Of a stretch of DNA of 16,151 bases, positions 1 to 8,972 are shown piece by piece (within the stretch, counting starts at the first letter, position 1; each line of letters opens with the position of its first letter). The translations under genes were made by a program, and so were the position numbers. The notes below the pieces were generated by a model. That model was not told the DNA's origin. It ran no database searches and saw only the letters and a list, made by a program, of their open reading frames with translations. The stretch spans positions 12,501 to 28,651 of the forward strand of contig JACVTC010000439.1 in NCBI GenBank assembly GCA_016946835.1. The letters run 5' to 3'. This DNA comes from Neocallimastix lanati (nom. inval.) (Eukaryota > Neocallimastigomycota > Neocallimastigomycetes > Neocallimastigales > Neocallimastigaceae).

Positions 1-26
1 TACATATATTTAATAAACTATAAAAG

Positions 27-2664
27 ATATGATTGAATATTATATATTTTGTTTTATATTCTTTTTAACAATAAAACAAAATAAGAATTTAAATACAGTG
101 GTAAGTGAAATTTATTTATGTAAAAATATTTTATTAAATAAGGATAAATTGGCGTATTAAAAAAAAAAAAATTCTTTAATTAAAAAAAATATGTATTTAT
201 TTAATTAAAGTCTCAATTTATGTTGGTTTCCTCAAATTCTGAAAATAGTAAAAACAATAAAAAGATAAACAACTTTTTAAAATCAACCGGCCAGTATATA
301 TTTAATGATTATTTGAAATCTGGAAATAAAACTTCAAACAAAAATAATATTTATGGAACATCATCAATAAATATTTCAAAGAATAATTTACTTTATATTA
401 AATTGTTTATTTATTATTTAAAGTATTTCCTTCCACTGGAATCAAATTCCAAAGTTAGATTATTGGCAAAGCCAACTAAACAAGAAACTATAGGAAATCT
501 TTATAACGATTCTTTACGTATAAGATCATTAAAAAAGAATTCAATTGTATTATCATCAACAGCTGGTAGTGGAAAGAGTGATAATCAGAATATACCTTCA
601 AAAGAAAGAATTATGAAAGGTACTATAAATAAAATATCAATATATAATAAATTAATAATAATTATTTTATGGTATATATTAATAATATCAATATAAAATG
701 TATTATTACTTATAGTAACACCAGATATTCCACATAAAAGTATTTTTGAGTGCAGGTAATTATTATTATTTTAATATATAATAAACATTTAATTATTAAT
801 TAATTAATTAATTATCAATATAATTATTTCGAAAATTTTATAAAATATTGAAAATCAGATTTATGAATTCATCATCTTCTTTAAAAATCGCTGAATTTTT
901 TATTGATACAATATGTGAATTATGGTTGAGTCAATATTCAATTGAAGATTTAAAAAATTCAAACAAAAGAGTAATTATTTGCTTATTTAAGTTATATAAG
1001 ATATAAATTAAATATCGTTATTAATTTATGATTTTTTAAAATAATCAATGATATAACATAAAATTTAGACTTATAATAATCCAAGTATTCCACAACTTAT
1101 TTGTATTAATCAAGTCGTAAAACATGTTATTTTATTATTAAATGAAAGAAGTAATATGAATGATTCATCATTAATTAATAATAATAATAATGAACTAAAT
1201 TATTCTATTGTTCAAGAGTATGTATTACTTATATAAATTATTATCTTTCATATAAATATAAATAAATTTAATATAAAATCAATATTATAAATACATAATA
1301 ATTTACATATACAATATATATATATATTTACAGTTATTCTTATCAAGCAATACATTCAAAACTTTTTTTATTCTTGCAATTAGCTATTCGTCATTTACCA
1401 TTAGATAGTTCATTTGAATTGGTAATTATAAATAATTTAATATAAATGTGTCTTTAAGTTATATTTATGTAGTTTTTTTCTTTTTGGATATAATTATTTA
1501 TAATTAAAGGCTGTTGATATATGGCTTTCATATATTCAACCATGGGGAGAGAAAAAGAAAAACATCAATATTACAGGTGATTGGTAAGTGTAATAGCTTA
1601 ATTATAAATATAATATATATTGAATTTAATTTTTTTTTAGTTAATTAATTATATTTTATTTACAAATAATAATATAATAACTATTGTAATATTATTTAAG
1701 GGCATCATATGTTTATGATAATTATTTGTATTATTCTATTATATTTATGACATTTTTGTTGAGAGTCATACACTTTGACTTTTCGCTCTCAAGAATTAAT
1801 AATAAAACTCTAGAAAATATAAAGGAAAATCAATTAGATATTCTTAAGAAAGTATTAAATGTTTATTCAAATCAAAATTTGTTAAAGTTTTTAAGGGAAA
1901 CTGAAAGTATTATATTATCAACTGATAATATTCAGCAAATTCAAGGTTTTTCAAATAATACAAATCCATCTATTATTTTATTACAAAATCATTTAATTGA
2001 TTTCGGATATGATAAAGATTATCAACCAGTATTTAATATTTTAACTGAAGGAAAATATGAAACTTGGGATACAGTAAGTATTTTTTTAATATAATTATAA
2101 TATAATTTTATTATTATAAAATAAATAATAGGGTAAATTACTTATATATATTATATGTTTATAAATTTATATATATATATGATGCATATTTTATATATTA
2201 ACAAATTATTATGAAAATAATAATAGTTAACAATTATTATAGAAAGTATTAATAATGCTATAACTCAAATTCAGCAAAGAATATCACCATTTATAAATAA
2301 TGGGTTATTAAATAAGTTTTCAAATGGTGTAAATATAAAGGTTATTTTTGATGAAACTATTTTAGTATCAAAATTTATTATGAATCAGTTTAATAAATTA
2401 AATCCAAAATCTCGTGAAATGAATATTATTTTAAATAATCAATTGGAATCACTTAAGAGTGTTTTAAAAATAATTGAAAATATTTGGGAAATTCCATCCC
2501 ATATTTCACCAAATTTATTACAACCTCATGAATTAGAAAATTTAAATCAAATTAGACCTGGTGTATATGCTCCAGATTATACTATTGATGGTAAATTAAC
2601 ATATGAGGGAAAACAACAAGTAAGTTTGTTATTTTATATATTTAATATTTAATTACTTATTTAG

Positions 2665-2709
<45 letters not shown>

Positions 2710-3260
2710 ATATTTATAAAAATATAATTATTTTCTGTTGTTTATTGAAATAAAAGATTATACATGGACTACGAAAATGTGATAATACAAATATAAAAAT
2801 TAAGCCAACACCAAGACAAAGAGATATGATATTCTCATATGAAATAACACCATTGGTACATTTGACTAATTATTTGTCAGATGTAGCTAACCAAAAAGTA
2901 AGTGTTAAAATATTTATAAATATTTATTAATAAGTCAAATATTAATCTAAAATTTAGTATAATATTCTTCTTAGTCTCCTTGGTAGCCGTAATATTTATG
3001 TTCCAAGATTTTTGTTTAAAGTAAATTTCAATTTCAGATTCTTAGCTTCATATCAGAATATATTATTTTTCTTTATTCTTGGATTAATTATCTACAGTTT
3101 ATGTAGATATAGTTGGACTATTAATCTTTTTGGATTTTTAATTGTTGCATTCATAATATATACTATTAATACTAAATCCAAAAATAATAGTAATATTTAT
3201 AGATATAATAAAAATAAATATTCAAGTATTAATAATAAAAGTTATTATACAAATAAATAA
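27..3260 (+). CDS. SMPD4: SMPD4-like (neutral sphingomyelinase 3 family) membrane protein, 5' part outside window
   Basis: Exons by my reading: 27-100, 211-619, 716-755, 859-970, 1069-1217, 1334-1421, 1510-1583, 1701-2073, 2227-2619, 2757-2897, 2958-3260. Introns are 60-153 nt, all GT-AG, mostly GTAAGT or GTAATT donors, and every phase joins. This gives about 717 residues to the stop at 3258-3260. Positions 1-26 are the end of an intron, so the N-terminus is missing; human SMPD4 is roughly 830 residues. Recognisable family motifs in order are EYYIFCFIFFLT (exon 27-100), WLSQYSIED, LFLFLQLAIRHLPLDSSFE, WLSYIQPWG, an LTYEGKQQ/IIHGLRK block and SYEITPLVHLTNYLS. A C-terminal FRFLASYQN precedes two hydrophobic helices at about 3055-3170, matching the family's C-terminal membrane anchor. 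Known for the family: ER/nuclear-envelope location and a reported sphingomyelin hydrolase activity. The 2074-2226 intron is ambiguous: donor 2074 with acceptor 2226 joins in frame, and donor 2078 with acceptor 2242 would too. Family assignment is from remembered motifs, not a search. Confidence 0.85.
2665..2705 (+). repeat. A41 homopolymer inside SMPD4 intron
   Basis: An uninterrupted run of 41 A lies in the intron at 2620-2756, about 50 bases before the acceptor at 2755-2756. It does not touch an exon and makes this intron one of the longest of the gene. Confidence 0.95.
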
Positions 3261-3636
3261 TTTAAATTATGATAAATTTTTATTTTGTAAAAAATTTAAT
3301 TAAAAAGAAAAATTATGTATTATAAAACAGAAAGAAATTTAATTTCAATTCTTGAATATAGTAAGAACAAGAACATAAAATTTAATATATTAATACATAG
3401 ATATAATATTTTATTAAGCAATTATTTATTATATTTATTATATATATATATATATCTTAAAGTTTTCAAATTTATTATTTTAATTTATATCAATAATATA
3501 ATTTTTTCTAATAAAAATATTAAAAGAATTTAAGTACATTTTTTCCATAATTACTTTGTTAGTTTTTCATATTTATTTGGTACAAATTACAATTATTAAT
3601 ATTTATTTAAAATTCAAAAGCAACAACGACTAAAAC

Positions 3637-3637
<1 letters not shown>

Positions 3638-3665
<28 letters not shown>
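3638..3665 (+). repeat. A28 homopolymer
   Basis: An uninterrupted run of 28 A, about 380 bases downstream of the SMPD4-like stop codon. It is too far away, and followed by ordinary AT-rich DNA, to be read as a retroposed poly(A) tail. Confidence 0.95.
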
Positions 3666-3667
<2 letters not shown>

Positions 3668-3960
3668 AGAATTGAGCAATAAAAACAAAAAAGAACAAAT
3701 AAAATATATTAATATCAAAGGAAATTTTTATTTTGATATTTTGTGTTTAATAAAATACTAAAATTTAAATTAATTAATATATTAATATATAAATATATTA
3801 TTTTTTCTTATTTAATAATTTTAAGTTTATCCAAATTAATTTATTTTTTTTAAATTTTTTTTTATTAAATAATATATGTATAATCCATATTTTTAAATTA
3901 ACTTCTAAATTTATAAGAATTTATATTACAATTTCCATTTTCCAATTCCAAAGTATTTTT

Positions 3961-3961
3961 T

Positions 3962-4004
<43 letters not shown>

Positions 4005-4005
4005 T
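3961..4005 (+). repeat. (TTTA)n microsatellite, about 11 units
   Basis: A near-perfect TTTA tetranucleotide array of about 45 bases. It lies about 510 bases beyond the 3' end of the Arg/Asp-repeat gene. The complementary array (TAAA units) lies on the other side of that gene at 5661-5700. Confidence 0.95.
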
Positions 4006-4517
4006 TAATAATATGCATTTGGAATATATATAAATTAAATTCAAATTTACTTTAATTACTAAAATTATTAATAATACAATGGAATATTTAAATATATAAT
4101 TAAATACTGAGAAATTAAAATAATATAACATTGGATTTATATTGATAATAGTAATAATAATATATACGCTTAAATTTATGGGAAAAAAAAATAGACAACA
4201 TAATTTTTATCATTTTTGTAATTTGATTAATAATATTTTAAATATTTTATATACATTTCTATTATCATTTTATTATTATTACTTTAATAATTATTAAAAT
4301 TTTTAACAGAATATTAACTATAGGTGGTTCTATTATTATTATTATTATTATAATTAATGGAAAATATATAAAATATATTTCAAATACTTATTCTATATAT
4401 TTTCTAAAACTTTTCTATGAGTAATTTTTGAATTACTTTAATTAATAATAAAATAATAGAATTTGAACTATATTTAAAGTTAATAAACTTATTTTTTTTT
4501 ATTTAAATATTATTAAT

Positions 4518-5144
4518 TTATTGATAATTAGAAGAAGAATTATAATTTGAACCATAGTTAGATGCTGACAATCTCGATCTTGAAGAAGGTGGTCTTCTAT
4601 CATTTCTGTCATTTCTGTCATTTCTTCTATCATTTCTTCTATCATCTCTTCTATCATCTCTTCTATAATCATTACCTTCATAGTTGTCACGTGAATCTAG
4701 AGCATTTATCCCAATTTCAATAGGCCAGTGGAGTAACGGATCCTTTTTGAGATTTGGTTGTGGACCCCATCCAGTAATATTTATTTCATCTAATTCAATT
4801 TTAAATTGTCTACAAATATCCTTAAAAAATTCATTGAAATTCTTTGGTTCTGGATCAGGTGGAAATTGATCATTTCTATAGCCTCCTCTATCACCAAATT
4901 CTCTTCTGCCACCTCTATCATTTCCTCTCCTACCACCTCTGTCATCTCTTCTATCCCCGCCTCTTCTATCATCTCTTCTATCTCCTCTTCTATCATCTCT
5001 TCTTTCTCCACCTCTTCTATCATCTCTTCTCTCATCTCTGTAATCTCTTCTACGATCACTTCCATAACCTCTGTGATCATCTCTTCTGTCTCCTCCCCTT
5101 CTATCATCTCTTCTATCTCTTCTTTTATAATCGTAATCACCCAT
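4518..5144 (-). CDS. Arg/Asp-repeat mixed-charge protein with a short conserved-looking island
   Basis: Single exon, 208 residues; ATG at 5144-5142, stop at 4520-4518. I do not recognise the family. Residues 7-90 are an imperfect repeat of RRDDRRGG-type units with scattered RGG/GGR, and 159-183 are RRDD/NDR repeats. The tail from 184 is Ser/Asn/Tyr-rich. Between the repeats lies a normal-complexity block, about 95-150, rich in Phe, Ile, Trp and Pro (PKNFNEFFKDICRQF, then TGWGPQP and LLHWPIEIG). Mixed-charge Arg/Asp and RGG tracts occur in nuclear RNA-associated proteins; an RNA-related role is inference only. The repeat keeps other frames open: two Met/Glu/Ile-rich frames on this strand and two frames on the opposite strand. 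These are composition shadows. This frame is preferred because it alone contains a complex island and is full length. The gene is convergent with the SMPD4-like gene. Confidence 0.75.
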   Translation of the reverse strand: MGDYDYKRRDRRDDRRGGDRRDDHRGYGSDRRRDYRDERRDDRRGGERRDDRRGDRRDDRRGGDRRDDRGGRRGNDRGGRREFGDRGGYRNDQFPPDPEPKNFNEFFKDICRQFKIELDEINITGWGPQPNLKKDPLLHWPIEIGINALDSRDNYEGNDYRRDDRRDDRRNDRRNDRNDRNDRRPPSSRSRLSASNYGSNYNSSSNYQ

Positions 5145-5660
5145 CTTTTAAAAATTTTAATAACTATTATTAATAAAAATTATAAGATGCTTACAAAAAA
5201 TAATGTTAATAATTCATAATAATTTAATTAAATTATTTTTAATTCTCATTATATTAATTTTATTTTTTATTTGTTTTTTAATCATTTTTCTTTTAATTTA
5301 GAATTTAATAAAATACATTAAAATAAATTTGCTATATAAATATATAATTATTCAAAATTTACAATTAATAATAAATTAATTACAATAATTCTTTAGCTCA
5401 TATAATACTTTTTATTGGAAATTTTTTCTTCACAAATTTACTTAATTATCAAAATGAATTTTATGTTTTTATATTTTTTTTAAATTTATAAAAAATAAAT
5501 AGTCCTAAAATATAAATTTTTATTATAAATTTAATAGTTAAATTTAATTATAAATTTATATATTTAAATTTTTAATTTAATTATTAATAAAATATAATAT
5601 AATAAAAATAATATGATAAATACACCAATTTAATTATGTATTTATATATTTTAATAAAAT

Positions 5661-5663
5661 TAA

Positions 5664-5698
<35 letters not shown>

Positions 5699-5700
5699 AT
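5661..5700 (+). repeat. (TAAA)n microsatellite, about 10 units
   Basis: A near-perfect 40-base tetranucleotide array about 520 bases upstream of the Arg/Asp-repeat start codon. It is the reverse complement of the array at 3961-4005. Confidence 0.95.
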
Positions 5701-5781
5701 ATTTTTTCAGAAATTAGATAAAAGTTTTGTTTACATTATATATATGCGCCATATACATTTTAAATAGTAAATGAATAGGGG

Positions 5782-5880
5782 GTGTGTCATTTCGAAAATT
5801 TTTATTACATAAATTTGTATTTTGTTGTGGGGAGTGTGCATTTCGAAAATTTTTATTACAAAAATTTGTATTTTATTGTA
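5782..5880 (+). repeat. Two-copy tandem repeat, period about 51 bp
   Basis: Both copies share GTGTG(T)CATTTCG, then AAAATTTTTATTACA and AAATTTGTATTTT. They differ by one indel and a few substitutions; the shared CATTTCG block begins at 5788 and 5839. The units are GC-richer than their surroundings. They could be subterminal repeats of the neighbouring MULE-type transposon, but I found no inverted partner downstream of 7997. Confidence 0.8.
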
Positions 5881-6079
5881 TGGCTTAAATATTTTTAATT
5901 TTAAGCCACTTAATTTTATTAAAAATTCAATGAATAATAATTAATTAATTAAATAAATAAAATTACAATTCTCAAAAATTTTCAAACACGTAATCTTACG
6001 TGGGGCGTGTATCTAATCGTATCATAGTTTTGTGGCTTTTTTCTACAATTTTTAAAAAGCCATATATTCACAATATGGC
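5881..6079. other. Cluster of perfect short palindromes (hairpins)
   Basis: Four inverted repeats lie within 200 bases: TGGCTTAAA/TTTAAGCCA at 5881-5889 and 5900-5908; CACGTAA/TTACGTG at 5987-6002 with a 2-base centre; TGGCTTTTT/AAAAAGCCA at 6033-6041 and 6054-6062; and GCCATAT/ATATGGC at 6059-6065 and 6073-6079, which overlaps the previous one. A further AAGCCA occurs near 6121. Transposon subterminal region, ncRNA or regulatory DNA are all possible; function unknown. Confidence 0.7.
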
Positions 6080-6219
6080 GTGAATAATAAATGTGGTGAT
6101 ATTTTATGACGAAATTTTATAAGCCACCAAGAATTTGGCGAAATTCAACTGGACGAAATTCAACTTTTTGCGAAATACAACACTTCAATAAATAATAATT
6201 AGGTTAGGTATTTCTATTT

Positions 6220-6386
6220 AACATTGAAAAATAAAATAAAAATAAATAAACATTTTATTTTTTGATGTTTAAAAAATAAAATAAAAATAAGAAATAAGAA
6301 AACTTTTTTTTTTTTAAACATTGAAAAATAAAATAAAAATAAATAAACATTTTATTTTTTAATGTTTAAAAAATAAAATAAAAATA
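6220..6386 (+). repeat. 97-bp tandem duplication with an internal palindrome
   Basis: Bases 6220-6289 recur at 6317-6386 with a single G/A mismatch. Each copy contains the complementary blocks AAACATTGAAAAATAAAAT-like and ATTTTATTTTTTGATGTTT-like, so each copy could fold on itself. The segment between the copies includes a T13-type run. Sequence is pure A/T apart from a few C and G. Confidence 0.85.
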
Positions 6387-6563
6387 AATAAATAAAATAG
6401 TAAATAAAGAAATAATAAATAATTAATAATTAAATAATTATTTAAATAATTATATAATTAATTAAAAAAAGAATTATTATTTTAAATATTAAAAAAAAAA
6501 AAAGTTTCAAAGCATTTAAAAGTATATTTATTGAAATATTTTATTAAAAAATTTTAATTATCA

Positions 6564-7997
6564 ATGGAAGACAATATAGAAATTGAAATAAGTGAAACAA
6601 TCGAGGAAATGAACAAATTATTATTAATAAAAAACACAAATTTAATTTTTCATTTCAAAGGAAAGATAAATCAAAAATTTATAGATGCACTGAATATAAG
6701 ACTTTAAATAAATGTAAATCTTTAATTATTTTAAATGATAAAAAGGAGGTTTTAAAATATGAAAGTTTACATAACCATCTCGAAAAAGAAATTGATGTGT
6801 CTATATCAGTAGCAAAGCATAAAATTAAGGAAGAAATTAAAAAATATTCAATTCCTATGAATATAAAACCTAAACATATATTTAATGCCGTTTCTCAAGA
6901 AATGGAACTTATATGTCCCGAATATAGTACAATTAGATCCCAAATAATAAGAAATATAAATAAACAATTTCCACCAAACATAAAAAGTTTTGATGATATT
7001 CCCATTGAATCAGAATATTATAAAACGAAAAGAAATGAAAATTTTATGATATTTAAAAATACTGATATAATAATCTTTCAATCACCATTCCAAGCATATT
7101 TATTTTCGAATTATCATAAAAATATATTTGCGGACGGTACATTTTATGCAGCACCGAAATTTAGTTATCAGTTATTTATAACAAGAACTTATGTTGGGGA
7201 ATTTAATATGTTTTACACTACTTCCATTTCTATATTAAATAATAAAAAACAATCTACATATGAAACATTATTTAAAGAAATAAAAAAAATGCAAATAAAT
7301 TTAGGAGTAATACATTAATTACTACAATTAATTCTCATTGTGATTTGAACAAGGTATATCTAATGCCGTAAATAAAGTTTTTCCCAATATAAATATTAAA
7401 TATTGTGTTTGGCATTACAAAAGATCATTAGAAAAACAAAAAAATATATTATGTTATCATGAAGTGAAGAATAATAATGATGTATATATTTATTATAAAG
7501 CTATTTCGAACTTACCGTTTATAAACCCTAACTATATATTTGATATTTATATTATAATAAAAAGAATTTGTCAAAAAAAAAAGTATATTAATTTTCTACA
7601 ATTTTTAGAATATTTTAATAAAAATTATTTACTTAAGTATAATGTTAATAATTGGAATTATTATGAAAATATAGAGCATTTAACAAACAATGCATCAGAA
7701 TTTTATAATAGCAACTTAAATAATATATTTCCAAATAAACCTTTATTTTATAAATTAATATATATATTAAAAGAAGAAGAAAACTTATCTTATAATGATT
7801 ATCAAAGGAGAACTAAAGGAACTTGGAAAAAAAAGCAAAAAATATTTAGTGCAACTGATGAAATTAAAATTTTAATTGAAAATTACAGAAGTAAGGAAAT
7901 AAATTTATTTTATAATGGATGCAAAAGAAATGAATCAATTAAATTATGGAAAGAATGTTTAATTGATTTAAATGATATAAATATTAATTTAAAATAA
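6564..7997 (+). pseudogene. MULE-type transposase with FLYWCH-like zinc finger, frameshifted
   Basis: An ATG at 6564 opens a reading frame that closes near 6706. A second frame, open from 6596, carries the zinc finger: Cys codons at 6686 and 6713, then His-Asn-His at 6770-6778, giving C-x8-C-x18-H-x-H. It continues to a stop at 7316-7318. This part includes the DGTF motif (Asp at 7133), the usual first catalytic Asp of Mutator-like transposases. The second Asp (GAT at 7342, expected as DFE) sits in a third frame. The remainder, 7347-7997, is in a fourth segment with CVWH and TNNASEF, resembling the family's C-x2-H and TNNxxE motifs. There are thus at least three one-base frame changes (about 6600-6680, 7300, 7345), so as written no full transposase is made. 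Terminal inverted repeats were not identified. Decay is the simplest reading; assembly indels are an alternative. Confidence 0.75.
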
Positions 7998-8001
7998 ATA
8001 T

Positions 8002-8124
8002 TCTTAATTTAAAAAATTCTAGAAAAATACAAATTTATTTATTTTAAATTTATATTTATAATCGTTTAAATAATAATTAAATAATCTTAATTTAAAAAAA
8101 GGTAGAAAAATACAAATTTATTTA
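8002..8124 (+). repeat. Direct duplication of about 40 bp, spacing 83 bp
   Basis: 8002-8041 and 8085-8124 match except for a few bases in the centre (AAATTCTAG against AAAAAGGTAG). They lie immediately downstream of the transposase stop and may belong to the transposon's 3' non-coding end. Confidence 0.75.
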
Positions 8125-8220
8125 CCTATTGTGTTTATTTAATAATCTTAATAGAAATTATCTTTTAGTTATTTTTATTAAGTAATTTATAACTAAAACC
8201 GATTTATTTGATACTAGTTA

Positions 8221-8289
8221 AAATTTTGTTAATATCAATATCAATATTATATAATTAAAAAATTTTATTAATATCAATATCAATATTAT
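8221..8289 (+). repeat. Tandem duplication, period 39 bp
   Basis: 30 bases at 8221-8250 recur at 8260-8289 with one mismatch. Both contain TATCAATATCAATATTAT, itself a repeat of ATCAAT. Confidence 0.85.
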
Positions 8290-8483
8290 TGTAACGGAGG
8301 TGCTTCTATTGTAAAGGCGGGATGAGATATAGAAACACAGAAAGGAGAAAACTCAATAGGTTTACACTATCTGTATAAATAATTCGTTTTATTAGAAATA
8401 TTTTTTATTAATTATAAAATTTAAAATAATTATTAATATTAATCAACAAGGTAATATTTCGAATTACTTATACGTTAATTATT

Positions 8484-8683
8484 ATTAATAAAAGCACGAA
8501 GAAAAATATTTTCATTCGTGAAGTTCGCACTATTTATACTTTTAACGGAAAAACAGTTTTAACATGTAAAAATAATTTTAAAGAAATATTTAGAAATATG
8601 TTTGTAATAATTAATAATGTAAAGTTTCTAGAATATAGATTTTAATTGATGAAAATGAATCTTATCAAAAAAGAATAAAATAA
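8484..8683 (+). pseudogene. Orphan coding-like relic with one frame change
   Basis: From about 8484 a frame reads NKSTKKNIFIREVRTIYTF and continues with mixed, protein-like composition to TAA at 8643-8645. The neighbouring frame then continues as LIDENESYQKRIK to TAA at 8681-8683, consistent with one lost base near 8642. There is no upstream ATG in a sensible place. I do not recognise the family; it may be an eroded piece of a mobile element. Chance open frame remains possible. Confidence 0.25.
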
Positions 8684-8833
8684 TTTATATAATAAGAATT
8701 TCTAAATTCATTTCGGTTGAATTACGAACCGAAAGAATCTTTAACTTTCTATAATTTTATACAGAAAGAATATTCAAGAAGATATTATTAATAATTAATA
8801 AAATAATTAATAAAATAATTATTTATGCAAAAT

Positions 8834-8905
8834 GGGTTGAGGTGTGAGTCGAACCCATGAAGTATTGGTCATGGTCAATGTAACTAACCATTGAACCAGA
8901 GTTCT
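8834..8905 (-). pseudogene. Degenerate tRNA-like sequence with Pol III A and B boxes
   Basis: On the minus strand an A-box match (TGGTTCAATGG, 8898-8888) and a near-consensus B-box (GGTTCGACTCA, 8855-8845) have tRNA-like spacing. A TTTT run (8832-8829) follows directly after CCCA. Measured from eight bases before position 9 to the discriminator the unit is 72 bases, a normal tRNA length. The fold is poor: the presumed acceptor strands AGAACTC and CTCAACC do not pair, the D stem keeps one pair, the T stem has two mismatches and the anticodon loop is off by one base. I therefore call it a tRNA relic or tRNA-derived SINE head, not a working tRNA; no anticodon is assigned. Confidence 0.55.
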
Positions 8906-8972
8906 AATTTTACTAACTGAATGATAAGAATGTACTAAATAATGCATTCTTAATTAAATCTACGATTTATTT

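Larger units (their letters stand above)
3261..4517. other. AT-rich spacer between two convergent genes
   Basis: This holds the 3' ends of the SMPD4-like gene (plus) and the Arg/Asp-repeat gene (minus). The 72-codon open stretch at 3315-3533 is mostly Ile/Leu/Tyr/Asn from AT-rich sequence and is not supported as a gene. The spacer contains an A28 run, a TTTA microsatellite and short ATT runs, for example near 4333-4352. I see no RNA gene. Confidence 0.7.
5145..6563. other. Non-coding spacer upstream of two divergent genes
   Basis: The region lies between the starts of the Arg/Asp-repeat gene (minus) and the MULE transposase relic (plus), so it should hold both promoters. 5145-5640 is plain AT-rich sequence. 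From about 5740 to 6200 the sequence becomes visibly richer in G and C and contains a 51-bp tandem duplication and several palindromes, listed separately. 6220-6386 is a tandem duplication. I see no coding stretch. Confidence 0.6.
7998..8972. other. Intergenic region between MULE relic and LTR element
   Basis: It holds two short duplications, a coding-like relic, a tRNA-like sequence on the minus strand, and two clear hairpins. One hairpin is 8495-8520 (CACGAA/TTCGTG, extended by a GAAAA/TTTTC stem with one bulged A). The other is TTTCGGTT/AACCGAAA at 8711-8718 and 8727-8734. A GC-richer patch at about 8290-8360 is unexplained. No intact gene is visible. Confidence 0.6.

Noticed and set aside
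3315-3533. 72-codon open frame after the SMPD4-like gene
   Set aside because: Composition is Ile/Leu/Tyr/Asn/Lys from AT-rich DNA with a TATATA run encoding YIYIY; no motif, no intron pattern; most likely 3' untranslated sequence.
3638-3665. A retroposed poly(A) tail
   Set aside because: No processed gene sequence precedes it and no flanking duplication was seen.
4684-5219. Plus-strand open frames of 61-137 codons opposite the Arg/Asp-repeat gene, and minus-strand Met/Glu/Ile-rich frames
   Set aside because: The short repeat unit keeps several frames open. These translate to monotonous SSIISS, FYHLFY or EEMIEE repeats, or (4684-4869) are the antisense of the complex island.
8292-8820. A solo LTR starting TGTAACGG
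   Set aside because: No second copy, no matching ACA end or duplicated flank could be found; only the TGTAACG start is suggestive.
8834-8905. A functional tRNA gene
   Set aside because: Acceptor and D stems do not pair and the anticodon loop is out of register, so only a relic is claimed.
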